64,000 nt of DNA from Neocallimastix lanati (nom. inval.) (GCA_016946835.1 JACVTC010000025.1:655001-719000); one strand, 5' to 3'. Counted from the first letter of the stretch, positions 42,823 through 57,207 are shown. A program made the numbers and translations. Notes: generated from the sequence alone by a model not told the origin.

Positions 42823-44636
42823 TTAAAGTAAGTTACGAGCAACGAAAGTAGCCTTTAACTTTTCACCCATTTGAGCTGGAGAGGCAGAAACAACAACACC
42901 AGCAGATCTGAGAGCCTTGACCTTGTCGTCGGCACCACCCTTACCACCGGCAACAATAGCACCAGCGTGACCCATACGACGGCCTGGTGGAGCGGTACGA
43001 CCAGCAATGAAGGAAACAACTGGCTTTGGAACCTTACGGGTAAGGTTGTATTGCTTAAGGAATTCAGAGGCTTCTTCTTCAGCAGAACCACCAATTTCAC
43101 CAATAAGGATAATACCATCAGTGCTTTCATCATTAAGGAAGATCTTAAGAGCATCGATGAAGTTAGTACCGTTGAATGGATCACCACCAATACCGTAAAC
43201 AAGAGTTTGACCTAAACCAGCCTTAGTGGTTTGGTTAACAGCTTCGTAAGTAAGAGTACCAGAACGAGAAACAATACCAATTCTACCCTTGGTGTGAATG
43301 TGACCTGGCATAATACCGATCTTACATTCTTCAGCCTTGATGACACCTGGGCAGTTTGGACCAACAAGTCTGGTCTTAGATTGAGAGTTAAGAGCATCAA
43401 CAACCTTAACCATATCTTGTTGTGGAATACCTTCAGTAATACAGACAACTAATGGAACTTCAGCTTCAATGGCTTCTAAGATGGCAGCAGCAGCACCTGG
43501 TGGTGGGACGTAGATAACAGAAGCATCTGGGTGAAGGGCATTGCAAGCATCTTGAACAGACTTGTAAACTGGAAGACCTAAGTGAGTAGTACCAGCCTTC
43601 TTTGGGGAAACACCACCAAGCATTTTGGTACCGTAGGCAAGAGCGTTCTTAGCGTGGAAAGTACCCTACATTTTAATTAATACGAATTAAATATTTATAA
43701 TTTTATTAATTATTTATTTTTTTATTAAAATTATTTCAATTATTAAACTTTTTATATTTATTATTACGTTTTTCTTTTATTATATTATATTACTTACTTG
43801 TTTACCAGTGAAACCTTGGGTAATAACCTTGGTGTTCTTGTTGATAAGAAGGTTCTTTAAGGTTTGTTCATAAGCAGTAGAGTAAAGTCTCTTGCTGACA
43901 GCAGAAGCTATATTAAAATTTTAATTATAAAAAAATCTGTTATTACATATTTATTGTTCAACTCATCGATACTTTTTATTATTTTAATAAACAAATATGC
44001 TCTTAATTCAATAATATCATCTTTTTTTTTTTTACAACTATTTTCAATGCTTCTATATTTAACAATAACTTATTTTTTATAATTTTCATAAATAAAATTA
44101 CTTAATTTCTTTTTAATGAAATTAAAAAATATCATTAAAAAAAATTTTTCTCCATTATTTATAATACATATATATATATATTGTTTCGTAACAAAAAGAA
44201 AATTTTCGAGTTTTCTTTATTATACATTCTTTTTAAAAAAATAATTTAATATATTTATATTTTAACTTCAAAACTAATTTCCTTTTTTTTAAAAAAAGGA
44301 AAAAAGGAATCATAATAATAATAATAATATAAGGAAAATATTTATTATTCACAACTACTATGTCATTTTCATACACTAAACTCTTCTATGTTTTCATAAA
44401 AAAGTTTATTTCACTTAAAAATAACATTCATTTTAATTCATATAGGATAAATATCTAAATAAACTATCAATTCAAATTATTAAACATCATTTTTCCTTTT
44501 TATTAACCCCCTCTTTTTAATACACTATTGTTTTTCATTGTTTAGAAGCATTTTATACAAAAACGCTACATTCTTCTAGCACTAATTAATCTTTACCTGC
44601 AACCTTAGCACTAGATGAAACTTGATTTGAAATCAT
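42823..44636 (-). CDS. LSC1: Succinyl-CoA ligase alpha subunit, hydrogenosomal (three exons)
   Basis: Exons on the minus strand: 44636-44597, 43907-43798 and 43665-42823, giving 330 residues with phases that join cleanly. The enzyme, with its beta subunit, converts succinyl-CoA plus phosphate and NDP to succinate, CoA and NTP. The N-terminus ([20 protein letters not shown]...) is Ser/Ala-rich with basic residues and no acids, a typical organelle presequence ending near KRLYS. Then come the CoA-binding fold with [13 protein letters not shown] across the exon 2/3 join, [15 protein letters not shown], and the phosphohistidine His283 in RMGHAGAI. Coding G+C is far above the surroundings, suggesting high expression. 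In anaerobic fungi this enzyme works in hydrogenosomes; the location here is inferred from that and the presequence. Confidence 0.95.
43666..43797 (-). other. Intron 2 of the succinyl-CoA ligase gene
   Basis: 132 bp, GTAAGT donor and AAAATGTAG acceptor on the minus strand, nearly pure A/T. Removing it restores GFTGKQGTFH, a conserved family stretch. Confidence 0.92.
43908..44596 (-). other. Intron 1 of the succinyl-CoA ligase gene
   Basis: 689 bp, GTAAAG donor and ATATAG acceptor on the minus strand. It splits the presequence after codon 13 (phase 1). A short open frame on the opposite strand (43864-44082) is not a gene. Exon 1 was chosen because its ATG, donor and phase give a sensible targeting peptide; transcript evidence is lacking. 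Confidence 0.8.
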
Positions 44637-45506
44637 TTTAAATAAATGTTATTTTTTTAAATGATAAAAAAACTGTGAAGTTAAAAAAGAAAAAAAAAGT
44701 AAAAAGTTGGAAAATTTTTTTTATTTTATTAGTATTGAAAAATTATTAAAAAAAATTTTTTTGAATAGATAATTAATTTTAATATAATAAAGTAAATTGT
44801 ACAAAATTGACATAATATATTAATAATATAAATAAATATATAGAAAATATAAATTAATATATGATATATATTTACTAAGATGATTTGTTTAAATCAATAA
44901 ATAATATATACTCGTTATAATTTAATTTGATTAAGTAATTTATAATATTAAATATTACTATAAATAATAATAAATTATAAACTTTTTACATTAATAAATT
45001 GGTATGATATAATACAATATAATAGGAAAAAGAAAATATATATTAATTATATTTTATATAATATTAATATATATTACAGTAAAATTAAAATTAATAATCC
45101 ATATATTATAAAGAATTTTTAGAAAAAAATATTTTTATATAAAATTAATTTTAATAGATATATTCATTTATATTATAATATAATACATTATATATTACAT
45201 GAATAAAAAAATTAAAATAAAAATATATATTTCATTATATTAAAAGTTATTTACATATTTTATAGTGTATTTATACACTATTCCATTTAAAATTAATTTA
45301 TTATACTTTATATTTCTTTATATATTAAATAATATAATAAAGCTTTCCATCAATACAAATAAATGTATTAATTATTTAATAGTACATGTTTATATTTATA
45401 GTTAAAAGGTTATTAATTGATTTGACCTAAAATGGATAATATAAATTATTACATTAATTTATAAATAATGTATTATCAATTTGATTAAAAGGTTTTTTTT
45501 TACTAT

Positions 45507-45601
<95 letters not shown>

Positions 45602-45604
45602 TTT
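45507..45604. repeat. (TTTA)n microsatellite
   Basis: About 24 tetranucleotide units, almost without variants, ending in a few G-containing units. Confidence 0.9.
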
Positions 45605-46284
45605 GTTTATTTATTGTTTATTTTTTTGTTTGTTTATTTATATATTTATTTATTTAGAATATAAAATTTTAATCATTCATTTTTAAGCATATTAATATTT
45701 ATAGTATTAGTGATATTATAAAGAACATATTTTTTTTCTTTATTAATATCATGTTTATTAATAATCTATATTATTTACTTATTATATTAATTCTAATTCT
45801 TAATTTTTATTATTACCTCAATTATTAATATTTATTTAGGTATTACGTATTGAAATTATTATTACCCAAGCAAACGTTTGCTTATTGAATGCTCCTCGGT
45901 ATAATAATAAAAAAAAATAGTAATAAGGATTACTACAATTATAATAAATTATATAAATTATTTCTAATAATATATCATTAAATATCATAATCATAATGAT
46001 AATAATAATAATAGTATAACAATTATAGGAATAACTTTACATAAAACTAGATATTTATTACTATTATTTAGATGTTTTATAATTTTACTTAATTTAATAA
46101 AAATTTTAAAGATAAAAAAAATGAAATTCAAGAATTAAATTATATATTCGATTTTTCTTTTTAGGTATTCTCGACTAGATCTTTTTCTTTTACTCTTCTC
46201 AAATATGCTTTAATATTTAATTATCATCAATTATATCATAATCATCAATTATCAGTTATTAATACCAATTATTAAAATAATTAT

Positions 46285-46503
46285 ATGAAATTATTATTAC
46301 TTATTATTACCTATTATTATTTATTAGTATTTTTATTATTTTTATTATTACTTATTATAACTTATTATTTATTATTACTTATTTATTATTACTTATTATT
46401 TATTATTATTTATTATTATTCATTATTATTTATTATTATTCATTATTATTTATTATTATTCATTATTATTTATTATTATTCATTATTATTTATTATTATT
46501 CAA
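46285..46503. repeat. (ATTATT)-type repeat with 20-bp higher-order unit
   Basis: From about 46415 the unit CATTATTATTTATTATTATT repeats four to five times with little change. To the left, the repeat is less regular (TTACTTATTATT-like). Confidence 0.85.
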
Positions 46504-48568
46504 TTAATAATTATTAATATTAGTTTTATTACATTAATATTATATAAATGTAGTGTTAATGTAAAAAACTGAAAGATTAAGTTAATAGAGTTCACTTCAT
46601 TTAAAACTACTTATTACGACTTTTTTTATTTCAATTATAAATAATTGCTATTTTCCATATATTATTGCTATTCATTAAATAACATATAAATAGAACATAT
46701 TTAGATTTCTGTATATATAAATTAATCATTTATATATTGATAATATGGTACATAGAAAGAAATGGTAAAAAAGGGTAATCCATTTTTTTAATATAACCAA
46801 TTATATAAATTTGAATTATATTACGTATTAATATATTATTTAAATATATTATAATATATTTAAATAGGAATATCTTTAAAGTACAAATTATTTTTTTTAT
46901 GGATCATATTATTTACTTCATATATTAAATTTAAATAGAATATATTGTTTATATATTGTTAATATATGAACAGTTAAGAATTGTTAATTTTTGATATATT
47001 ATAAAGAATAAAATACGAATATATTAAAAAAATATTAAATATAAATAAATAAAAATATATGAAAATATAAAGAGAAAATATGAAAATATAAAAAATTGAG
47101 TAAAATATGGAGAACCCTTGAAATAAATAAAGAATAAAAAATCAAAAGAATTTAAAATAAAAATTAATAATTACGTAATTGGATTTAAGCATTATTTTAT
47201 ATTCTTTCTTCAACGGATTATGCAATTCTTTTATTTATATTTATTTTTATTCGACGATATAGACAAAAAAAAAAAAAAGTTTAAGCCGTAATACAAGCAA
47301 TAAAAAAAAAAGTAAATATAAAATGAATCAGCATAGATTAAGAATTATTAATGTTGGAGAAGAAGTATTAAATAATACGTCTAACCAATATTATTATTTA
47401 TATAATACCATAATATATTTATCATAACAAAAAATTAATAGAAGATTAATTTATAATAAGTTATTAGCATAAAAATTTGACTTTCTTTTTTATATACCTT
47501 TTTATTCAATTTAACCATGAACCTTTTTAGGGTTAGGTATAAATATTCAAATAATATAAATCTTATATAATAATAATAATAAAGTAATTATTATATAATA
47601 TATATACATTTTTTATTTTATGATTCCTCCATCTTATACTAAATAAAAGAAAAAAATATATATAATATACAATATATATAAATATATTTTACTTCTTTCG
47701 ATTATAATGTTGATATATACAATAATGTATGATCTTATTTAAAAATGAAGCAATAAATAAAAAACATATTTATTTATTATTTATTTATTTATTTTAGTCT
47801 ATTATTGCAGTAGGAAAATAAATACATTATATATAATTTCAATGTATTTTCTTATTCATAATATGAAAAAATGTATTAATATATTAATACTGCACAATTG
47901 TATATACGCTATTTGCATAATTAATTAGTATTAATTAGTACTAATTAGTAGTATAAAACTAATCTATCTCATTAAAATTATAATTTATTATTTATTATTT
48001 ATTATTTACTTTTGATTATTTATTATTACTTTATTATTTAATTATTTAATTAGTTATTATCTATTATTTATTATTTAATTATTTATTATTTATTTATTAT
48101 AATTCAATTATTATTATTATTTATTATTATTATTTATTATTTATTAATTATTTATTATTAAATTAACGAAATACTATTATTAATGGAATATTGAGCAAAT
48201 TATTATTTACTAAAAAAGAAAATCAAAAGTATAAAATAGACATTCCTATTAATTAAAACATAATAGTCAAGTTATTATATTGAACTATCTTTTATAATAT
48301 CATACTTTAGGACATATATATATTTATTCATATCAAAAGTGTGATTTAATAATAATCAATAAATATAAAATAACTAAAATTAAAATCTTTTTTACTATGG
48401 CTCTAAATACAGCAATTTAAAAATACTACAAGAATTAAGATAATTTAACAATAGGATTACTAACGATATTAAAATATATTATTCACTATTATTCATTTAG
48501 TAAAAGCTGATAATATTTTTTAGTTTAATATTAATTATTATTCATATGAAACAGTTAACAGTATTATC

Positions 48569-48936
48569 ATGATTTATTATTATTTATTATTCAATTATTT
48601 AATTATTTATTATTTATTATTTATTATTTATTATTTATTATTTATTATATATTATTTATTATTTATTATATATTATTTATTATTTATTATTTATTATAAA
48701 TTATTTATTATTTATTATTTATTATTTATTATTTATTATTCAATTATTTATTATTCAATTATTTATTATTTATTATTTATTATTCAATTATTTATTATTT
48801 ATTATTTATTATTTATTATTTATTATTTATTATTTATTATTTATTATTTATTATTTATTATTTATTATTTATTATTTATTATTTATTATTTATTATTTAT
48901 TATTTATTATTTATTATTTATTATTTATTATTATTT
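48569..48936. repeat. Heptanucleotide satellite (TTTATTA)n, second array
   Basis: About 50 units with TATATTA and CAATTATT variants in the left half; the right half (48795-48930) is pure. Same unit as 7568-7848. Confidence 0.9.
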
Positions 48937-51038
48937 ATTGCAATTGTTCAATCTGCAACAAAAAAAAAAAAAAAGTGTTATCATTAATTTTATTTTAATC
49001 ATTAATATATTATATTATATTATATTATATTTTATATTAAATATCAATAATATGTAATAAATTTATATATATATAAATTTTCGTTTAAAGCATTTTTTAA
49101 TAAAAAAATAAAAATAAAAAATAATCCATATAAAAAAAAGAAGTTTATAATAATTTTTAATAATAATTTTAATATGCAATTTCCTTCCCATTTTATTGGC
49201 CAAAAGGAAATCCGGATGTTAAAATTAACACCTAGAAAAATGATTTGTTCTTTCCATTTTCATATCCTATAATAGTATAATGAAAAATAAAATATATCAT
49301 TCCTAAATAATTATATACACTTCAATTTCGATTCAATTGAACTGAGTTAATTGAAATATATTAATAATATATTTAATTATAGAAGGAAAAAATTGATCAT
49401 CCATAGATCCAATAAAAAACCTTTAAAAAAAATTTTTTTTTCTTAATACAAATTCAAATTTAGATAAAATTAAAAAAATAAAAAAAAAATAAAAAAAATA
49501 AAATATTTAATAAAATAATTTATTTAAATATTCATTTATTTATTTATTTATTAATGAATAAATTAATAAATATAAATAATTTTATATATTACATAAATAT
49601 AAATGATTTCATTATTTAATTGGTAAATTATATAAATTAATATAAAATAAAAAAAAGATGTACTATACATTAATAAATTTCAATTAAAATAAAGTATAAT
49701 AAAAAATAAATATATAAGACTATATTGTTTTATATAATAATAGTATACATAATATATGAATAGATTTGATTTTTTTATAATAAAGATAATACATCGAAAA
49801 TAAAAATATATATATTTATATATGGTATAATATATTTCAATGTATTATATATTTATTAAAATGTATTCAAATATATATAATGATATTATTAAATTGAATA
49901 TGAGATTGTGTTTATTTGTATACATATTGATAATAATATAGGTATCAATACATTAGGATATTTATATATTTAATTTACATATTACTAAAAAAGGAAATTA
50001 TTAAAAATAAAATAATAATAATTTACACGTAATTCTTAATTCAATTTAAGATCAATTAAGTCAATACCGAGAATTAATTTTTAAAAAAAAATGGTTTAAA
50101 CGTACTTACTTAATTAAAATTTATAAGCCATTTTATATAAAAATTCTTTATTAATGAATGTACAAAATTTATTATTTTTTCAATTTACAATATATACTAA
50201 AAGTAATACTCAAGTAAAAAAAGCCACTAGCTATCAATATGTCATTAATATTTATATTATTACGTAATAGATTTGAAGAGTAATCAACAAAGCCAATAAT
50301 ATAGCAAAATAATAAAATAAAATTAAAAATATTTTTTAAGAAATTACTGGAGTAGATCTTATATAGTAAAACATTGAAATAAAGCAAAGAATAGTTTAGT
50401 GTAGTAAATAATAACTAGCTAATTTTATAATAAACTTCTTTTTATTCTTTTAAGAATTTCTTTGATAAAGAATGAAGAACTAATTTTAATATTTTATATT
50501 TTCAAAAAAAAAAAAAATAAAAATATATATATATATATAATATAAATAGCAATAATAAAAAAATAAATATAAAAATATACATATCAATTATATATATTGA
50601 AAAATAAAATATTTCATAGTTCATTTAACATCTAAAATTGCAAAGTATTATTAAAAATAAATAAATGATATAAATGATATAATATAGGTTATAATTATAA
50701 AAATCATTTACCATTAAATCATATCCTTAGAATTAAAATATCAAAAAGTTTAAATATACACTACAAAAAGTAATAAAACTATTTTGAAGAATTTTGTTCT
50801 TTTTTTTTTTTTTTTTTTTTTTTTGAATATAAAGGTAGTTTTACAATTTGCTTTTTTTTTATTTATCATATAATATATTTAATTAAAAAAAAAAAATTGT
50901 ATTCATCTTTTATTTTTCAAATGGTAAATGAACTTTATTTACAGAAGAAAACCAAAGTTTTATTTAATACAAAGCTAATACTAATGGGTCACTTATAATA
51001 ATATATACAAAAACTAATAAAGTATGGCAATGATATTC

Positions 51039-51077
<39 letters not shown>

Positions 51078-51171
51078 GATATACAGTAAAAAATAAATTT
51101 TTAAAATTTAATTTTGGTATAAAAATAGTAGTACTAATTTTCATTCATTATTAATGAGTTATTAATCACAA

Positions 51172-51283
51172 ATTATTTATTATTTATTATTTATTATTTA
51201 TTATTTATTATTTATTATTTATTATTTATTATTTATTATTTATTATTTATTATTTATTATTTATTATTTATTATTTATTAATA
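51172..51283. repeat. Heptanucleotide satellite (TTTATTA)n, third array
   Basis: About 16 near-perfect units, followed by a short TTGATTA repeat to about 51325. Confidence 0.88.
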
Positions 51284-51732
51284 AATACTCTTTTTATTAT
51301 TGATTATTGATTATTGATTATTGATTAATGAATATTGATTATTATTTAATTATTTATATTTTATTTTTTATTAAAATTTTAATAAAATATAATTTGTTAT
51401 TTTGGCTTGATCAGTAAACTTTTTTATGGTATATTACATTCATTAATATATTATTAAAGATCATATATTAAATTATATTATTAATATACATTATGAATTC
51501 ATCAATGAAAATATATATATTATATTTAGATCAATAATATTTATTAAATAATTTTTTTCTATATGAAATAAAATTTTTTATACATAAATCTTCTATTTAT
51601 TCCTGATTTACATAATTAATATTAGCCCAAGTTATTTATGATGAAATAAAAAATTATTTTTAATATTAACCAATCATTTTTACCAATTCTTTATTTACTT
51701 TTTTTTTTCTCTTTTTTTCTATTTAAATTTAT

Positions 51733-51777
<45 letters not shown>

Positions 51778-52251
51778 TGATAAATGTAAAATTCATTTAC
51801 ATTTATATAATTAATGTATTAATGTTTACTGTATTAAAACCATTTAATAATACTCATTATATACAACTATTATTATATATAATTATTATTATAAAAAATA
51901 TATACGTACATACATATATAAATAATTAAATTCGAAGTAGTTAATATATAAAAAATATTGCATACAATGTTGTTCGTACCAGCAAATCTACCCAATAAAG
52001 GTATACCAATTGGTATATATAATATTTACTGATGATGCATATATGTTCAGTCCAACTATTAACTGGGACTCGTTATGTATTAGCATAATGAGAAATCTAG
52101 GCTAACAATTTAGGAATTTGTTATAATAATTTCAATAATTATTATATTTGTTTTATTCATACCAAATTTATATCATAAAATTTTATTTTTAATCTATTAT
52201 ATTTAATAATCTCATTAGATTAACTATTATTATTATATTATTATTTTATTA

Positions 52252-52853
52252 TATTAATTTATTATTATTTTATTATTATTTATTATTATTATTTTATTAT
52301 TATTATTTTATTATTATTTTATTATTATTATTATTTTATTATTATTTTATTATTATTATTATTTTATTATTATTTATTATTATTATTTTATTACTATTAT
52401 TTTATTATTATTTTTGTTATTTTTGTTAAGTATTAGCAATATCATATGAACATTATGAATAACATATATAATATGCCACATTAAGCCTCATTAATTACAA
52501 CTTTATTTGTACATAGTTTTTATAATTTCATTAAATTTTATTGTTTTTGTTTTGTGTTTTTCTTGTCTTTAGGAAATAAAAATTATATAAATGTATTATT
52601 ATTAATTATAATAAATAAATAAAGATATTAAATAAATATATAATATGTATTATCTTCTTGATCTATGAACCCACAACTTTGAACAATTTTATTATTATTT
52701 TATTATTATTATTTTATTATTATTATTTTATTATTAATATTTTATTATTATTATTTTATTATTATTATTTTATTATTATTTTATTATTATTATTTTATTA
52801 TTATTATTTTATTATTATTATTTTATTATTATTATTTTATTATTATTATTATT
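52252..52853. repeat. Two (TTATTATTATTT)-type arrays
   Basis: 52252-52412 and 52687-52853 are built of ATT triplets with a regular extra T, giving 10-13-bp higher-order units. They are separated by 275 bp of ordinary A/T-rich sequence. Confidence 0.8.
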
Positions 52854-53997
52854 TGTAATAGTAGTAGTAGTATTTTATATTTTTATTATTTTTTTGTTTT
52901 TATTTTATTATTATTATTTATTTATTTATTTATTTATATATTTATTTATTTATGTGTTAGTTTGTATAAATAATTTATTATAATTTTATTAAGTTGTTGA
53001 ATAAATGATAAAATATTGTATTAAAATAATATCATAGAAATTTTTTTTAAATAATAATTTTTAAATATTAGTATTCTTACTACTATTACTATTATTAATA
53101 TTACTATTAACTACTATTACTACTATTATTACCACTACTACTAATTATAATAATAAAGTTATATTAAAAATAATTTAAAGTCTTATAGAGTTACTCAATA
53201 AAATAAATTATGATTTCTAAATATTAGAAGAAAATTAAATAAAATTATTTCTCATACTGGGTAACACTTTCTCCATTAATTATTTTGGCAAGTAAACTAA
53301 TAATAAAAAAAAAAAAAAAAATTACTCACTTACTCAAACTATCTTCCCATTTTAATATATATCACTTTTCTCTTTTAAAAAATTTAAAATTTTCTTTGTT
53401 TTTTTTTCCTAAATAAATAACTTTTCTACTTTTTATTTATTTATTTAATCACTTGTATAATGAAAATTTATGATAAAAGCTCTTTTTTTTTTTTTATATT
53501 ACTATATATTATTTAATTAAATAAGTAAAAATGGGTACAATACTAATAAAATAGTGTTGTAAAAAAAATTTTTTTAAAAAAAAAAGAAAATAATTATGAA
53601 AAGGTATTAAAATTTAGTATTAAAATTTATTTACTTGAATAAAATAGTACTTTGTTTTATACACAAATAGAGTTACATCAACTTCATTATAAACATACAT
53701 ATATATATTCATGTTAATTTTTAAAAATTTTTTTTTTCTAATATATTTAAATATTTAAGTTTTAACTAAATTTTTTTTTCCTTTTTCTTTATTATTTTTA
53801 CTTTTTTTTTTGTTTTTGTTTTTTTTTTATTAAGTGAGTTAAAATAAACAAAGAAAAGCATGACTTCTTCTATAACATCATATTCTATAATACAATCGAT
53901 TTTTCAGTAACAATAATATAAATTTTATTAATGATAGTCTATTTAAAAATTCCTATTTTAAAATTAAAATATGTTAATCATTGTAAAAAAAATTTTA

Positions 53998-54146
53998 CTA
54001 TTATTATTATTATTATTATTTATTTATTTATTACCATTATTATTATTATTTATTTATTTATTACCATTATTATTATTATTATTCATTTATTTATTACCAT
54101 TATTATTATTATTTACTTATTACCATTATTATTATTATTATTTTCT
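53998..54146. repeat. Minisatellite, ~33-bp unit with TTACCATTATTATT core
   Basis: Four direct units, each starting near TTACCATTATTATT and ending in ATTTATTTA, differing in the number of ATT repeats. Confidence 0.85.
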
Positions 54147-54339
54147 TCTTATTTACTAATAATAAATCATACCAAAAAAAAAAATTTTTTTTTCTGTGTT
54201 AGCAGCCTTTTGAGACTGTCCATTCCAATAAATAATGGTCAATGATTCTTAATATTTAATTATTTATTCATAATATTTATCATTAGATTTATTTCGAGGG
54301 TATAATTATTGATAATATACTTTTATATTTTCGTACAAA

Positions 54340-54376
<37 letters not shown>

Positions 54377-54539
54377 GTTCAAAGCTTAAATATCTAAAAT
54401 CATTAATTGAAAAGTCTATATTTAAAAAAAATTAAGAATCAATAATTAATAATAACAGCAATAAGGTTTCTTGATTAACTCTGCAACTACCTCCCTAATT
54501 TATATGGGGAAATTTTCATCCTCCCAAGATATTTTTCCC

Positions 54540-54850
54540 AATGGTGTTCGCTCGCCATGGTAAATATTCCTGTTGTTAGACCATATATAATTTGATAAGA
54601 GAATACTTGATCTGTAAGAGGATTATTAGTGTAGTTGTTTCTCTTTCGAGGATGGTTTAAGAGATCACTGAAAAAAAAAAAAAAAAAAAAGGCCCATCGT
54701 ATAAAGCGGCGTAAAGGGAAGATCTTTCATATTAGCCTTCTTGCTTAGAGAGAGGACCCCATCGATGCCGAAATGGTATGGCAATGAATCCAATGAAAGT
54801 CTAATACGTTTAAGGGAGAGACCGGAGGCTCTATTGTCTTCCCCTCTCAT
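54540..54850 (-). pseudogene. Possible Ty3-like integrase C-terminal scrap
   Basis: A patch with normal base composition. On the minus strand it reads VLSLSKKANMKDLPFTPLY then, in another frame, DGPF; a 22-nt A-run follows (T/A tract near 54669-54690), then LNHPRKRNNYT. The word PLYDGPF recalls the end of LTR-retrotransposon integrases. Evidence is thin, and no other part of such an element is seen nearby. Confidence 0.3.
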
Positions 54851-54949
54851 TAATTCCAGTATAAAAAATAATAATAATAATAATAATAAAATCTATATTA
54901 TAAAGATACATTTGTAATAAAGCTATTTATGAATCTAGTATGTTTCTCA

Positions 54950-55325
54950 ATTGAGCATTTCATATTGTGGCGTATTTTATATATGGCTTGTTTTATTAAT
55001 CAAATAAATAATAATTAAATAAATTATTAATAAATAATAAATATTCAGTTATAAAAATTATTTTTTATAATTCTTTTTTAATAGAATATATTATTATTTC
55101 TTTTAATAATAATAATTATTTATATATTTATTTATGATTGTATAGAATATCTTAAAAATGTATGGCTTTATTAAATATATATACGCCACATTGCGAAATA
55201 CACGATCCCATTTTTTATATTTAAATTATTAATTATATTTAGGGTTAGATTATTAACTAGCTTAAATATAAACTAACCCTTTGTAATATATTATTTGGGG
55301 AGAGTTGCATTTCGTCATATGGCGT
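54950..55325. repeat. Dispersed motif in direct and inverted copies (possible MITE ends)
   Basis: TTTCATATTGTGGCGTAT (near 54958) is close to the reverse complement of ATACGCCACATTGCGAAA (near 55182), and a third copy, TTTCGTCATATGGCGTAT, lies near 55310. Related words with GAAATGCAAC occur at 60493 and 60571. They could be ends of small DNA transposons. Confidence 0.4.
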
Positions 55326-56089
55326 ATTGATATAAATATATGAATGAGTGAATAACTATATAATAATTCAAAATATGTTTTTTAAAACTTTTTTTTTATA
55401 TTTAATTAATAATCAATATTATTTTAATAACATTTTTACAAATAATAAACTTCTAGTATTTTGTAAAATAGTAATAAAACAATTATTTAAAATATTTAAT
55501 TATAAAAATATATTTAACTATAATGATATATTTTAATATTTCGTAAAATAGTAATAAAATAATTAATAATTACTTTTAATATTTAACTATAAAAATATAT
55601 TTAATTATAAAGATATATTTTAATATTGTAAAAAAAAAAAAAAAAAAAAATCAAAATAATTAATTCTAATAGTATATTTTTATATTTTGTAAAAAAATAA
55701 TATAACAATAACAATATTTTAATTATAAAAATATATATTTAAAATAATAATATTTAATTATAAAAATTTATTTTAATGTTCTTAAACTAACCTAATCCAA
55801 TAAATAATATTTTAATTATTATTATATTTATTCTCTTTTTAAAATAATTCTAATTATTAATAAATTGTAATTATATACGACAGAATTCATTTGGTCAATT
55901 TTCTGTTATTTTTTAATAATTTCTTAATAATTGATAATTTTTACTATTTAAATCATTTATTCATTTTAACAATATTTCAATGAAATCATTTCTTATATTT
56001 TCCTTTTTTTTTTTTTTTTTAATAGAGTTTCTATATTTTTGCAATATTTAACTAAATCCTTGATTTGGTCAGTTTGTATTAATTTTTTT

Positions 56090-56305
56090 TTTAAATTTCA
56101 GCAGTTCTCCTTTCGTTATCAATGTAATATTTAGATTCTTCTTCTTGCAATTCTGATAATAATTGAAAAAAAGTTTGTTTTTTTTTTGCAAATAATTTTT
56201 TTTAAGTATTTATTAATAGATTCTGAAGCATTATTTGTAATATGTTCAATATTGTCATAATAATTCCAATTTTCAGTTTCATAGCTAATTAAATAGTTTT
56301 CAAAT

Positions 56306-56347
<42 letters not shown>

Positions 56348-57176
56348 ATTTTAAAAAATTCTAAAAATTGAATATAATTATGTTCCTGGCACTCACTTTT
56401 TATTTTTTACTATAAATATCATATATAATCATATATATATTCAGGATTAATAAAAGGAAAGTTCGAAATATTTTGGTAATAAATATATAAATCTTTTAAT
56501 TTTTTTTTTAACTTTATTACCACATAATTCAATTTTTTTTTTTTTTTTTTTTTTTTGAATTTATAATGTTCTTTTAAAATACCATATACAATATTTAATA
56601 TTTATATTTAAGAAAAATTTTTTCTGCAGCATTAGATATGGCTTTTTCAAAATAGCAATGAAAATTTTTTTAGTGTAATTTCAATACTATTTTATTTACT
56701 AGAATTTTTTTTTTTTTTATTTTATTTCTTGAAATAATATTTTATAAATTGTTTTCTTTTTATTTTTTAAATATAGAAAAGGAAGTAGTAGGATAGGTTT
56801 TTAGTTATGAATACTTGATAACTAAATATAAGTACAATATAAAATGTGCCATCCGCAAAAAAATATATTTATTTTTAGAAAATTCTTCTAGGAATGGAGA
56901 TTGAAAAAGCAATTAAATCATGATTTTTTTTGGATATTATAAAATTATAAAATTTTCATCTCGTTTTGTTTTATAAATATTTTTGATTCATTGAGAATTT
57001 CATCAAATGTTGGCATATTAGGAGGTAGCTGTTTTTTTTTTTTACTTCATGTTACTTGGGGTTTAGTTGAATTATATCCAGGACATATAAAACCCACACC
57101 TGAGAAATTTCATCGTATTTACGTTTTTATATTTACATTGAAAAAGGAATTGAACTATTTGAAATTTCATCTTTAA

Positions 57177-57207
<31 letters not shown>

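Larger units (their letters stand above)
44637..54480. other. Long A+T-rich, repeat-rich non-coding region
   Basis: Almost ten kb without a convincing gene. It holds the tandem repeats listed separately, many homopolymers, and two perfect 16-bp palindromes: AAGCAAACGTTTGCTT near 45869 and TATACCAATTGGTATA near 52001. Open frames at 46285-46572, 48569-49057 and 52658-52858 are translated repeats. A 71-codon hydrophobic frame at 50172-50387 (minus) has no supporting feature. The promoter of the succinyl-CoA ligase gene should lie just right of 44636. Confidence 0.6.

Noticed and set aside
42855-43452. Several open frames overlapping the succinyl-CoA ligase exon
   Set aside because: Other-frame shadows of a G+C-richer true exon.
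45865-45890. 16-bp palindrome AAGCAAACGTTTGCTT as an operator
   Set aside because: Isolated, far from any gene; no second copy near a promoter.
48569-49057. 162-codon open frame
   Set aside because: It is the translated heptamer satellite (period-7 repeats without stops).
50172-50387. 71-codon hydrophobic open frame, minus strand
   Set aside because: Composition (Ile, Leu, Phe, Asn, Tyr) is that of translated A/T-rich DNA; no conserved motif, splice site or flanking signal supports it.
53998-54146. CRISPR-like array
   Set aside because: Units are tandem without unique spacers, and the host is a eukaryote; simple minisatellite.
55240-55282. Telomere-like AGGGTTAG and CTAACCCT words
   Set aside because: Single inverted pair 30 bp apart, not tandem; likely chance or a tiny hairpin.
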